From Proteiniclasticum sp. (lineage in GTDB: Bacteria; Bacillota; Clostridia; Clostridiales; Clostridiaceae): a DNA stretch of 64,000 nucleotides. The DNA lies in the NCBI RefSeq assembly GCF_003514505.1, contig NZ_DOPX01000014.1, positions 75,081 through 139,080 of the forward strand, read 5' to 3'. Below the pieces are notes generated by a model, which saw only the letters and a list, made by a program, of their open reading frames with translations, did no database searches and was not told the DNA's origin. Position 1 is the first letter of the stretch. Every line of letters begins with the position of its first letter. Shown here one piece after another: positions 35,571-44,647 of this stretch. The translations under genes and the position numbers were made by a program.

Positions 35571-35933
35571 GATGCATCTGGACCTAAATCTTAAGGAGCA
35601 AAGGAAAATTATAAGAAAATTCTTTAAATTAAGCTTTTAGTAAGTCTTTGAAGTTACAATTATTTTATGAAATAAAATATAAAATGAATTTAGAACCTTA
35701 GAGTAGTTACCACTTGAATCGACATCTGTATTTATTGGCTTAACATCAAATGAAGTCATGCATTTTTTACAATGACACAAGCTTTATATAGAATGCTAAC
35801 AACTATTGCTTAATAAGGAAAAGTAGTCCAGCTACGGACTAGAATCTATGTAAGTAGATTTGTCTCCTAACGGTTTGTCGTTCCATAGACCCGTAATCCG
35901 CTCCAATTTAGAAAAAAAAAGAAAGGTGTAGAG
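35571..35933. other. AT-rich region upstream of the ABC transporter gene
   Basis: No gene supported. It presumably holds the promoter of the ABC transporter. A short inverted repeat AGTCC/GGACT lies near 35825-35841. No clear operator family is recognised. Confidence 0.4.
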
Positions 35934-38900
35934 ATGTTAGAGCTTAAAAATATAAGAAAATCCTATCGTACAAAAGATTTTGTCCAGAATGCCTTAAATA
36001 AAGTTTCCGTATCATTTAGAGAAAATGAGTTTGTTTCAATATTAGGAGCATCGGGGTCTGGTAAAACCACCATGTTAAATATTATTGGAGGACTTGACCG
36101 TTATGATGAAGGTGACTTAATCATTGAAGGCATTTCTACTAAGAAATATAAGTCTGCTGATTGGGATGCATATCGAAACAGTCGTGTCGGTTTTATTTTT
36201 CAAAGTTACAACCTCATACCCCATCAAACCGCTTTAGCAAACGTTGAGCTAGCCCTGACATTAAGTGGGGTATCGGCAAATGAGCGGAGAAAACGGGCCA
36301 TTGAAGCATTGGAAGAAGTGGGTCTAGGCGACCATATCCACAAGAGACCGACACAGTTATCTGGTGGACAAATGCAAAGAGTGGCTATCGCACGAGCCTT
36401 GATCAATGACCCGGAAATCATACTAGCGGATGAACCCACAGGTGCACTTGATAGTACAACTGCTGACCAGGTGATGGACCTCTTAGTTGACATTGCAAAA
36501 GATAGACTCATCATCATGGTTACCCATAACCCAGAGCTGGCAGATAAGTATACTAATCGTATTATCCAGTTAAAAGATGGAATAATTATCGGCGATACAA
36601 ATCCTTATACAATTAAGACTAAGGATGCATCCTTAGTGGCTAAAGCCACTAAGACGAAAATGTCTTTTTTAACAGCGGTTTCACTTTCTGTTAGTAACTT
36701 GCTGACAAAAAAAGGTCGAACAATTATCACAGCCATCGCAGGCTCCATCGGAATTCTTGGAATAGCTTCCATACTCGCTTTAGCCAGTGGCATCAATAAT
36801 TATATTGATAGCGTTGAGGAAGAAACAATGAGCGCTTTCCCTCTAAGTATCGACTCTTCAGGGATTGATATCACAAGTTTTTTAGGTGGCGAAGGAAATG
36901 CTGACGAAAACACAACAGAAGGAACTTCTGAAACCATTCCAGAGCCTGCTATAGATGAGCAAACCCAAGAAGTTGAAAGACCAGTAGATGAAGTTCCCAT
37001 TTTAAATACGGTGACGTCACTTTTTTCCTTTCAAAATAAAAATGATTTAAGAAGCTTTAAAGAACATTTAGAAACGAATCAAAGCGAAATTGATCCCTAC
37101 GTTAAAAACATTCAATACAAATATGGGATTACACCCCAAATTTATTTAGAGAATGAAGCTGATGCTGTTCGACAAGTAAATCCTGATACTGTTCTTTCTC
37201 AATTTAATTTTGGTAGTCCGGCTGGACTGGATTTAATCTCAGGGGCCGGTGATTTTGGAAGGCAAAACTTTAACGAACTCCCTGGTGATATTTCACTATT
37301 TGAAGACCAATACGATGTCCTTGTAGGGAAATGGGCCACAGAAATCAATGAAATCGTGGTTGTCTTAACAGATAGCGGTTCACTCACTGATACAACCATG
37401 TACGCATTAGGCCTCAAAGATCGAGAAGATTTAAAAAATATGTTTGAGAATTTCGTCAATGACGAAAATATCGAAGTGGAAGTAGATAAGAAAGATAAAA
37501 TTAATTTTCAGGAAATAATGGATGTGACCTTTAAATTAGTGAATCCAGCTGAAAAGTACACTTATGATGACAATTTTAACCTTTGGGTTGATCGGTCAGA
37601 GGATAAGAAATATATGGATGCTGTGATTGAATCTGCCCTGGAGTTAGAGGTTGTTGGAATCGTAAGAGCTAAGCCGGATACGAATAACCCTGTCCTCTCT
37701 TCAGGACTCCACTATTCTAGTGAACTAACTCAGTATTTAATTACAGAAGCTGCCCGCTATGATATCGTGCAGCAACAGATAGAAGACAAAGAATTAAATG
37801 TCTTTACTGGGAAACGTTTCGATGATGAACAAGAATTCGCTCCAAGTGAAGTCTTCAACTTAGAAGATTTCATTACTGTGGATCAAGAAATGATTCAAAA
37901 CGCCTTTAGCTTTGATCAGTCGGCACTTAATATTAACTTCTCCAATTTCAATATCAATGTGGATGCGTCGGACTTACCTGCTTTACAATTAGATGTGCTT
38001 GCTGAAAGTATTGCAACACAAGTTGATGTACCTGTAGAAGAGATCCAAGTCATTTTAGTGTCAGTACTCCAAGACTTTGTAGCGACTCAAAATGAGCAGC
38101 AAGTTACAGAACTCGAGGACTGGGTTGCTAACTTTGAAGTATACATTGAAAGTGAAGAAGTACAAGCTCAGCTGATTCAAGACTTCGAAAAGGTTAACAG
38201 CAATGCAAATATTACGCAAACCTTAATTGATATTGTACAGAATTACTTTACAACCTACATCAGTACCAGCTTCAATCAATTACTCGGTAAGGTGCAAGCT
38301 GATGTTACTAGACAGTTCCAAGCAGAAATTGGGAACATAGCTGGTAATATTCAAAATGCTGTAAATTTTGATACCAACGCATTGACAGATGCTTTCCAAT
38401 TTAACATTGAGGAAGATGAATTCTTTAATCTGATTAGTAGTTTTGGCCAACGTGAACAAATTAGCCAAAGTTCGAACTTAAATCTCTTAGGTTATCGTGA
38501 TTTGGATGATCCTACTACAATTAATTTGTATCCAAAAGATTTTACCACCAAAGAAAGTGTTGTGAAATTCATCGAAGACTATAATACAGAAAAGATAAAT
38601 GCAGGCGAAGTGGATAAAGTTGTTAATTATACTGACTTAATCGCTGCAATCTTATCCTCTGTGACAACGATTATTGATACGATTTCATATGCTCTCGTGG
38701 CCTTTGTTTCAATTTCATTGGTGGTTTCATCAATTATGATTGGTGTAATTACTTATGTATCCGTACTGGAGCGAATCAAAGAAATTGGAATTTTGCGAGC
38801 AATTGGCGCAAGTAAAAAAGATATTCGACGGGTATTTAATGCCGAGACGTTAATCATTGGTTTTGCTGCTGGGACTTTTGGGATATTAGTCACTTATGGA

Positions 38901-39083
38901 ATCAGCATTATTGCAAATATTATCGTCTATAATCAATTTAATATTCCAAACATCGCAAATTTACAACCTACAGCAGTAGGAGTTTTAATTGGCATTAGTA
39001 TGTTCTTAGCCTTTGTTTCAGGTTTAATTCCTTCTTCATCTGCTGCCAATAAAGATCCAGTAGAAGCTTTGAGAAGTGAATAA
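35934..39083 (+). CDS. Large ABC transporter, fused ATPase and FtsX-type permease (MacB-like)
   Basis: Encodes 1049 residues. Residues 1-225 are an ATPase of the MacB/LolD group: GASGSGKTT, LSGGQMQRVAIARAL and ILADEPTGALD. One membrane helix follows at about 258-285 (TAIAGSIGILGIASILALA), then an outside domain of roughly 600 residues rich in Asp, Asn, Gln and Glu, then three helices with the FtsX core SVLERIKEIGILRAIGASKKD. Unlike MacB from Gram-negatives the outside domain is greatly enlarged. Such proteins export or sense peptides and lipids by mechanotransmission; no two-component system or accessory subunit is next to it. ATG has an AAAGGTGTAG site. Confidence 0.88.
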   Translation: MLELKNIRKSYRTKDFVQNALNKVSVSFRENEFVSILGASGSGKTTMLNIIGGLDRYDEGDLIIEGISTKKYKSADWDAYRNSRVGFIFQSYNLIPHQTALANVELALTLSGVSANERRKRAIEALEEVGLGDHIHKRPTQLSGGQMQRVAIARALINDPEIILADEPTGALDSTTADQVMDLLVDIAKDRLIIMVTHNPELADKYTNRIIQLKDGIIIGDTNPYTIKTKDASLVAKATKTKMSFLTAVSLSVSNLLTKKGRTIITAIAGSIGILGIASILALASGINNYIDSVEEETMSAFPLSIDSSGIDITSFLGGEGNADENTTEGTSETIPEPAIDEQTQEVERPVDEVPILNTVTSLFSFQNKNDLRSFKEHLETNQSEIDPYVKNIQYKYGITPQIYLENEADAVRQVNPDTVLSQFNFGSPAGLDLISGAGDFGRQNFNELPGDISLFEDQYDVLVGKWATEINEIVVVLTDSGSLTDTTMYALGLKDREDLKNMFENFVNDENIEVEVDKKDKINFQEIMDVTFKLVNPAEKYTYDDNFNLWVDRSEDKKYMDAVIESALELEVVGIVRAKPDTNNPVLSSGLHYSSELTQYLITEAARYDIVQQQIEDKELNVFTGKRFDDEQEFAPSEVFNLEDFITVDQEMIQNAFSFDQSALNINFSNFNINVDASDLPALQLDVLAESIATQVDVPVEEIQVILVSVLQDFVATQNEQQVTELEDWVANFEVYIESEEVQAQLIQDFEKVNSNANITQTLIDIVQNYFTTYISTSFNQLLGKVQADVTRQFQAEIGNIAGNIQNAVNFDTNALTDAFQFNIEEDEFFNLISSFGQREQISQSSNLNLLGYRDLDDPTTINLYPKDFTTKESVVKFIEDYNTEKINAGEVDKVVNYTDLIAAILSSVTTIIDTISYALVAFVSISLVVSSIMIGVITYVSVLERIKEIGILRAIGASKKDIRRVFNAETLIIGFAAGTFGILVTYGISIIANIIVYNQFNIPNIANLQPTAVGVLIGISMFLAFVSGLIPSSSAANKDPVEALRSE

Positions 39084-39141
39084 CTACACACTGAAATACG
39101 AACCGAAAAACCTATACTCTAATTTTAAGGTGCTAAAAAGG

Positions 39142-39187
39142 AGCCGTAACAAAAATAGATAATCTAGTTTTGTTACGGCTTTTTTTC
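39142..39187 (+). terminator. Terminator of the large ABC transporter gene
   Basis: Near-perfect hairpin beginning AGCCGTAAC (39142) and ending GTTACGGCT (39180), then seven T. Its sequence resembles the terminator at 44602-44641. Confidence 0.85.
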
Positions 39188-39578
39188 ATTATTATTGATA
39201 TTCATAGGATATTCATAGGTTTACAAAAACTCAAAAATATGAACGCGAGTCCAGTAGCGTTGTTTTATGGGCATGACAACTAAGCCTTACCATTACTGTT
39301 GGAAAGAGAAAATCCTCTTCCTTCAATCCAAAATCACAAATATAATTCCTAAGTAACTTACTAAGAGGATTCGTTAACGGTATGAACTGGGCTGACTATT
39401 CTGGAACTTATAAACTCATTATATAGCTCCTCAATGCTAATAACTCCTCTGGCGTTTCTCCTGCAAATCTTCTTCATTAAAACATCACTCCTTAATATCT
39501 TAAATCAGCTGATTTACTTTTTTCCCTAATAAAAAAAAGCAATGACTTGAATCATCAAAATCATTGCAATTACTAGTT
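39188..39578. other. Stretch between the ABC transporter and tRNA-Thr
   Basis: Contains two direct copies of ATATTCATAGG near 39201-39222, and the small minus-strand frame listed separately. Nothing else is recognisable; it looks like decayed sequence inside the island. Confidence 0.4.
39361..39477 (-). CDS. Possible small protein, 38 residues
   Basis: Frame MKKICRRNARGVISIEEL... preceded by AAGGAGTG with 8 bases spacing, a good ribosome site. The rest of the protein is short and matches nothing I recognise. It may be the surviving N terminus of a larger gene truncated when the island decayed. Low support. Confidence 0.3.
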   Translation of the reverse strand: MKKICRRNARGVISIEELYNEFISSRIVSPVHTVNESS

Positions 39579-39654
39579 TGGAGCTACTAGGCGGAATCGA
39601 ACCGCCGACCTGCTGATTACGAATCAGCTGCTCTACCGACTGAGCCATAGTAGC
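39579..39654 (-). tRNA. tRNA-Thr, anticodon CGU
   Basis: On the minus strand GCTACTA pairs with TAGTAGC, the D arm reads GGCTCAGTCGGTAGAGC, the anticodon loop is TTCGTAA (CGT), and the T arm GGCGGTTCGATTCCGCC is complete. CCA is encoded. It is probably the integration target of the neighbouring island. Confidence 0.96.
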
Positions 39655-39717
39655 AAACCTGTATCATCGATACCTATATATCTTAAGGGATTCAGAAAAA
39701 TTTTGCAATGGTCTGAA

Positions 39718-39761
39718 GAAAAAAGCATGCTGCAAACCAGAGATTCTGATCACAGCATGCT
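39718..39761 (-). terminator. Terminator of the thiM pair
   Basis: AGCATGCTG (39724-39732) and CAGCATGCT (39753-39761) with TTTTTTC beyond on the minus strand, 7 bases past the stop. Confidence 0.8.
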
Positions 39762-39767
39762 CTTCTT

Positions 39768-40598
39768 CTAATCTAAAGCAATCTCCATAAGGTTCAGCCT
39801 GTCCATGAGCTCCTTCGTTTCCATCATAGAAACCGCATCATGAACATAGGTCTTGAAGGTGCGGATGCCTTCTCTTTCTTTCATTCTTTCTTCCGCCATC
39901 TCTGAAGCTACGCCCATGACAGCGCACCCAACAGTGGCGCTTAAGAAGTAGTCCTCTGTGAGACCTGAATAGGTCGCCATGATGGCAGCCACAGAAGATC
40001 CAGCTCCACAGATTTTCTTCAGTTTAGCATCTCCATTGGATACTTTGGCCATTCTCTTTCCATCGGTGATAATGTCTGTTTTCCCTGTCATCACCACCAC
40101 TGTACCCAGCTTTTCTGCAAGCTCGATACAGTATTTCTCGGCTCCATTTTCATCTTCAAAAGAGTCGATTCCCTTGTTTTTGGTATCATACCCTAGAATA
40201 AACTTGATTTCACCAAGGTTCCCTTTGAGAATATCCACCTTTACCTCTTTGAGAAGATGCTCAATGGCATACTTTCTGAAAGAGGAGGCAGTGATGGCTG
40301 CAGGGTCCAGAATCACAGGCACATGGACTCTATTGGCAGTTTTTCCTGTCAAAGTCATAATGTCCAGATACTCCCTGTTGATGGTGCCAAAGTTCATGAC
40401 CACCGCTTGGGACTTAGAATATTCCACCATTTCATGAGCTTCCGAGATTTCATCCGTCAGCACCGGTGAACCTCCGGAATGAATGCACATATCCACCAAA
40501 TCCAGTACGGTCACATAATTGGTCAGAAAACAGACCAGAGGATATTTCTCCTCGAATTTCTGTGCGTAGAGCTTCTCTACATGATTTCTCAGATTCAT
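39768..40598 (-). CDS. Hydroxyethylthiazole kinase-like protein, divergent copy
   Basis: Encodes 276 residues of the ThiM fold (ribokinase-like superfamily). The start region YPLVCFLTNYVTVLDLVDM matches ThiM's NPLVHxITNYVT. Two active-site regions depart from the norm: DPVGxGAT is DPAAITASSFR, and the anion-hole GTGC is GAGSS (Cys replaced by Ser). It is the second gene after a more canonical paralogue, 10 bases apart, with its own AAGGAG site. It may have shifted to another substrate or reduced activity. Confidence 0.8.
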   Translation of the reverse strand: MNLRNHVEKLYAQKFEEKYPLVCFLTNYVTVLDLVDMCIHSGGSPVLTDEISEAHEMVEYSKSQAVVMNFGTINREYLDIMTLTGKTANRVHVPVILDPAAITASSFRKYAIEHLLKEVKVDILKGNLGEIKFILGYDTKNKGIDSFEDENGAEKYCIELAEKLGTVVVMTGKTDIITDGKRMAKVSNGDAKLKKICGAGSSVAAIMATYSGLTEDYFLSATVGCAVMGVASEMAEERMKEREGIRTFKTYVHDAVSMMETKELMDRLNLMEIALD

Positions 40599-40608
40599 TT
40601 AAAACTCC

Positions 40609-41448
40609 TTAAACCGCAATGTCTTCCGCTGCAACATCTACAATATTCGCTCTTTCTCTTACAGCATCGTTGCTGAGAATGGAAAGAGTATCCAAAAGAT
40701 GATGCTTGTAGGTATAGTATCCTTCGCCTTTTTCTACCATGGTATCCGCAATCTCACCAGCAATGCCCATGATGATGACACCAGTCATGGCGCTGTAGAA
40801 GTAATCCTTTGTAACACCACTGAAAGTACCCACAAGAGCGCCGATGGTGCATCCGGTTCCGATGACCTTAGGCAGGTTCTTGGAGCCGTTCTTGATTCGT
40901 ACAACCCTTGTGCCGTCGCTGATGACATCTTCAATGCCAGTCATGGCAACCACACAGTTGTATTTTTTCGCCAGAGCAACCACATACTTTTCTGCTTCGC
41001 TTTCATCCTCATTGGAGTCTACGCCCTTGGAAGTAGTCTCCACACCAAGGCATGCCTTCACTTCCGCCAGATTTCCTTTGATGACAGAAATCTTCAGCTC
41101 CTCCAGCATTCTTCTGATGGATGCGGAGCGGAAAGGTGTCGCACCTGCTGCAACAGGATCCAGTATGATTGGAATGTTAAGCTCTGTCGCTTTCTTCCCT
41201 GCTTCAATCATAGCATTGACCTGCTTATTGGTTACGGTTCCGATGTTGAACACCAAAGCATCTACCTTCGCATACTCCACTACCTCAGCCGCATCGATAG
41301 GATCATCTGTCATAACAGGAGTTCCTCCGAAATAAGATGTGATACTGGTCAGTTCATTGGCTGTCACATAATTAATAAGAAAGTCCACTAGGGGGTTCTT
41401 TTTCTTTGCTTCATCCATAAGATGAATGATCTGATCTATATGGCTCAT
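40609..41448 (-). CDS. thiM: Hydroxyethylthiazole kinase
   Basis: Encodes 279 residues. ThiM phosphorylates hydroxyethylthiazole, salvaging it for thiamine synthesis. Seen: NPLVDFLINYVTANEL, GGTPVMTDD, LDPVAAGATPFRSASIRRML (in part), VIKGNLAEV, and the nucleotide-binding VIGTGCTIGAL with the family's Cys. Start: ATG at 41448, 8 bases after GGAGG; an ATG two codons earlier is too close to it. No TPP riboswitch and no thiD or thiE are seen next to it, unusual for a thiamine salvage operon. Confidence 0.87.
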   Translation of the reverse strand: MSHIDQIIHLMDEAKKKNPLVDFLINYVTANELTSITSYFGGTPVMTDDPIDAAEVVEYAKVDALVFNIGTVTNKQVNAMIEAGKKATELNIPIILDPVAAGATPFRSASIRRMLEELKISVIKGNLAEVKACLGVETTSKGVDSNEDESEAEKYVVALAKKYNCVVAMTGIEDVISDGTRVVRIKNGSKNLPKVIGTGCTIGALVGTFSGVTKDYFYSAMTGVIIMGIAGEIADTMVEKGEGYYTYKHHLLDTLSILSNDAVRERANIVDVAAEDIAV

Positions 41449-41709
41449 TTTCATTTCCTCCGAAATTTTCGTTTTTCATAGTGCAACCTCTGCACGAGAG
41501 CACATTATATAGAACCTCCCTCCTGAAAATCAATCTCGTCTCAAAAAAATCACATAGTTTTTAAACTAACTTCATCACTTTCTCTCCATATTTGTTTTTT
41601 TATGGAGTCTTCAGGGAATTCTTATCCTTATTTTTGTGCAAACTGCCTGAACCTCAACCCGAAAAGATCCCCTTTATTTTTTCATAATAGAAACACCTGA
41701 CCTGAATCA

Positions 41710-41753
41710 TTGACAAAATATAAAATCTCATCTATTAGTTAATTTTTTAACAT
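41710..41753 (+). promoter_or_regulatory. Distal adhE promoter with Rex-like operator
   Basis: TTGACA (41710-41715), 17-base spacer, TATTAG (41733-41738), overlapping a palindrome at 41736-41753, TAGTTAA-TTTT-TTAACAT, which matches the Rex consensus TTGTTAA-N4-TTAACAA at 12 of 14 positions. Rex releases DNA when NADH is high, so this fits redox control of adhE. Confidence 0.6.
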
Positions 41754-41928
41754 AATTTGATACAAAACCCGCATAAAAATCAATTTATATGCAAATATTA
41801 CTTTCTGTAAATTGATTTCTATTTGCTGAATATTTCATTGTTTTTGCTACATTTGTTAAAATGAAACCGTTTAATTTTAATTTTGTCATAATATCGATAT
41901 ATATTTAACAAAATTATGAGGAATCCCA

Positions 41929-41979
41929 TTGACGATACAGTTTTCTGGTGGTATCCTTGTATTGTCAATAATTTAACAA
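41929..41979 (+). promoter_or_regulatory. Proximal adhE promoter with Rex-like operator
   Basis: TTGACG (41929-41934), 17-base spacer, TATCCT (41952-41957). At 41962-41979, over the expected start point and up to the ribosome site, lies TTGTCAA-TAAT-TTAACAA, 13 of 14 positions of the Rex consensus. Binding would block initiation at this promoter and act as a roadblock to the distal one. Confidence 0.65.
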
Positions 41980-41993
41980 AGGATGTGGATGTA

Positions 41994-44582
41994 ATGACAC
42001 CAATCACCACCGTAGAAGAACTCCAGATTGCCATGGAAGATCTCAGAAAGCAGCAGCAACTCTATGCAACTTACACCCAGGAACAAGTGGATGAGATTTT
42101 CAGACAGGCTGCACTGGCTGCCAATAATCATAGAATCCCTTTAGCCAAAATGGCCGTAGAAGAAACCGGTATGGGCATAGTAGAAGATAAGGTAATCAAA
42201 AATCACTTTGCCTCTGAATATATTTATAACCAGTACAGAAACGATAAAACCTGTGGAGTCATCGAAGAGGATCTTTCCTTTGGTATCCAGAAAGTGGCTG
42301 AACCTATCGGCGTGGTCGCTGCCGTAATACCAACAACGAATCCTACTTCAACCACCATTTTCAAAGCTCTTTTGGCTTTAAAGACAAGAAATGCCATCAT
42401 CTTCTCCCCACATCCCAGAGCTAAGAACTCCACCATCGCAGCAGCAAAGGTCATTCTTGATGCCGCAGTGAAAGCTGGTGCTCCCGAAGGCATCATCCGA
42501 TGGATTGATGCTCCATCTCTGGCCATGACACAGACAGTCATGTCATCTTCTGATATCATTCTTGCCACAGGGGGACCTGGCATGGTGAAAGCGGCTTACT
42601 CTTCAGGTAAACCTGCCATCGGCGTAGGTGCTGGAAACACACCTGCCATCATCGATGAGACTGCTCACATCAAAATGGCCGTAAGCTCCATCCTTCTTTC
42701 CAAGACCTTTGATAACGGAGTCATCTGTGCTTCCGAACAGTCCATCATTGTCATAGACAGTGTTTACGACGAAGTGAAAAAGGAACTATCAGATCGTGGT
42801 GCCTATCTTCTGAGTTCTGAAGAAACCGAGGCAGTAAGAAAGGTGATTCTCAAAAACGGTGCTCTCAATGCTGATATTGTAGGACAAAGCGCGTATAAAA
42901 TCGCAGCTCTTGCAGGTCTTGAAATTCCTGAAAACAGCAAGGTGCTCATCGGTGAAGTGGAAGAGATCACAGAGGAAGAGCCTTTCGCTCACGAAAAACT
43001 GTCTCCTGTTCTTGGTATGTACCGAGCTTCCACCTTCGAGGATGCTCTTAACCAGGCAGATGCTCTTGTGAAGCTGGGTGGATTTGGACACACATCGGTG
43101 CTCTATACCGATCAGATCCGTTCCAAGGATCGTATGGATGCTTTTGGAAGACGCATGAAAACCGGAAGAACCATCATCAATATGCCTTCCTCCCAGGGAG
43201 CCATCGGAGATATTTACAATTTCAGACTTGCACCTTCTCTAACGCTGGGATGCGGAAGCTGGGGCGGAAACTCTGTCAGTGAGAATGTTGGAGTAAAGCA
43301 CCTTCTGAATATCAAAACCGTTGCTGAGAGGAGAGAGAATATGCTGTGGTTCAGAGTTCCCCAAAAAATCTATTTTAAATATGGTGCCTTGGAGGTAGCT
43401 CTTCGGGAACTAGGTGAGCTGAAAAAAAAGAAGGCCTATATCGTAACAGATAAAGTTCTCTACAACCTGGGGTACTGCAATCAGATGATTAAAGTCCTGG
43501 AGGAACAAGGGGTTGATTTCAAGATCTTCATGGACGTAGAACCAGATCCAACCTTAAGAACCGCTAGAAAAGGCGCTGAAGAAATGCTCAGTTATCAGCC
43601 TGACGTCATCATCGCACTAGGTGGAGGCTCTCCCATGGATGCAGCCAAGATCATGTGGACCCTTTATGAGCATCCAGAAGTGCGGTTTGAAGATCTTGCC
43701 ATGAGATTCATGGACATCAGAAAGAGAATCTATCCATTCCCTAAGCTGGGTGAGAAGGCCACTTTCATTGCAGTGCCTACCACTTCTGGTACGGGTTCTG
43801 AGGTGACTCCTTTTGCAGTTATCACCGATGAAGTCACAGGGATCAAGTATCCTTTAGCAGATTATGAACTGACGCCGCACATGGCCATCATTGACACAGA
43901 GCTTATGATGAACATCCCTAAAGGACTCACAGCCGCTTCCGGGTTTGATGCTCTGGTTCATGCCATAGAAGCCTATGTTTCAGTGCTGGCGTCTGAGTAT
44001 ACCAACGGTCTTGCTTTAGAAGCCATCCGTTTGATCTTCAAGTATCTGCCTCTATGCTATACAGAAGGACAAACCAATGAAAAGGCACGTGAGAAGATGG
44101 CTCATGCTTCCACCATGGCTGGTATGGCTTTTGCCAACGCATTCCTTGGGGTATGTCATTCCATGGCCCATAAGCTGGGCGCTTTCCATCATATTCCTCA
44201 TGGACTTGCCAACGCACTGCTCATCAACGAGGTGGTTAAGTTTAACGCAGAGGAAAGCCCAACCAAAATGGCTGCTTTCCCTCAGTACAAATATCCAAAT
44301 ATCACCTACCGTTATGCAAGAATTGCCGATTATCTTCAGTTAGGTGGAACCACGGATGAAGAAAAAGTGGAGCTTCTCCTGAATGCATTAGACAACCTGA
44401 AAGAACAGCTGGAAATGCCAAAAACCATTGAATCCATGGGAATTTCTGAAAGCAAATTCTTGGAGTCCTTGGATGAAATGTCACACCTGGCCTTTGACGA
44501 TCAGTGTACTGGTGCAAACCCAAGATATCCCCTTATTTCTGAGATCAAGGAAATGTATCTGAATGCATTCCACGGAAAGTAA
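41994..44582 (+). CDS. adhE: Bifunctional acetaldehyde-CoA/alcohol dehydrogenase
   Basis: Encodes 862 residues, normal for AdhE. The N-terminal aldehyde dehydrogenase half (1-440) turns acetyl-CoA into acetaldehyde; catalytic Cys in DNGVICASEQS, with PTTNPTSTTIFKALLAL and GVGAGNTPAII for cofactor binding. The C-terminal iron-dependent alcohol dehydrogenase half makes ethanol: ALGGGSPMDAAKIMW, GFDALVHAIEAYVS and metal ligands in CHSMAHKLGAFHHIPHG. It uses two NADH per acetyl-CoA, so it disposes of reducing power in fermentation. Start: ATG at 41994, after AAAGGATG. Expression is likely under Rex. Confidence 0.97.
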   Translation: MTPITTVEELQIAMEDLRKQQQLYATYTQEQVDEIFRQAALAANNHRIPLAKMAVEETGMGIVEDKVIKNHFASEYIYNQYRNDKTCGVIEEDLSFGIQKVAEPIGVVAAVIPTTNPTSTTIFKALLALKTRNAIIFSPHPRAKNSTIAAAKVILDAAVKAGAPEGIIRWIDAPSLAMTQTVMSSSDIILATGGPGMVKAAYSSGKPAIGVGAGNTPAIIDETAHIKMAVSSILLSKTFDNGVICASEQSIIVIDSVYDEVKKELSDRGAYLLSSEETEAVRKVILKNGALNADIVGQSAYKIAALAGLEIPENSKVLIGEVEEITEEEPFAHEKLSPVLGMYRASTFEDALNQADALVKLGGFGHTSVLYTDQIRSKDRMDAFGRRMKTGRTIINMPSSQGAIGDIYNFRLAPSLTLGCGSWGGNSVSENVGVKHLLNIKTVAERRENMLWFRVPQKIYFKYGALEVALRELGELKKKKAYIVTDKVLYNLGYCNQMIKVLEEQGVDFKIFMDVEPDPTLRTARKGAEEMLSYQPDVIIALGGGSPMDAAKIMWTLYEHPEVRFEDLAMRFMDIRKRIYPFPKLGEKATFIAVPTTSGTGSEVTPFAVITDEVTGIKYPLADYELTPHMAIIDTELMMNIPKGLTAASGFDALVHAIEAYVSVLASEYTNGLALEAIRLIFKYLPLCYTEGQTNEKAREKMAHASTMAGMAFANAFLGVCHSMAHKLGAFHHIPHGLANALLINEVVKFNAEESPTKMAAFPQYKYPNITYRYARIADYLQLGGTTDEEKVELLLNALDNLKEQLEMPKTIESMGISESKFLESLDEMSHLAFDDQCTGANPRYPLISEIKEMYLNAFHGK

Positions 44583-44601
44583 TAGAGTATAAAATGAAGG
44601 T

Positions 44602-44641
44602 GCCGTCACAAAACTAGATAGAGTTTTGTGACGGCTTTTTT
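44602..44641 (+). terminator. Terminator of adhE
   Basis: GCCGTCACAAAACT / AGTTTTGTGACGGC-type arms from 44602 to 44635, then six T. Resembles the terminator at 39142-39187. Confidence 0.85.
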
Positions 44642-44647
44642 GCTGGA

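Larger units (their letters stand above)
35313..39654. mobile_element. Putative remnant of an island integrated at tRNA-Thr
   Basis: The intact tRNA-Thr(CGU) at 39579-39654 (minus) has its 3' end facing left. At 35313-35359 there is a degenerate copy of exactly the 3' part of this tRNA, in the same orientation, ending in the anticodon loop. That is the arrangement left by a tyrosine integrase using a tRNA 3' end as attachment site. Between them lie an IS3 relic, one large ABC transporter gene with more AT-rich codons than its neighbours, and a small frame. No integrase remains, so the element cannot be shown to be mobile. Confidence 0.5.
41449..41993. other. AT-rich divergent region between thiM and adhE
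   Basis: No gene supported: the open frame extending adhE upstream to 41916 lacks a ribosome site. The region holds two promoter-operator sets for adhE, listed separately. Confidence 0.6.

Noticed and set aside
41449..41600. Possible TPP riboswitch upstream of thiM
   Set aside because: Neither the CTGAGA nor the ACC-GAT-TGCC type conserved blocks are present on the minus strand.
41916..41993. N-terminal extension of AdhE
   Set aside because: It covers the putative promoter and Rex operator, lacks a ribosome site and is not part of AdhE.
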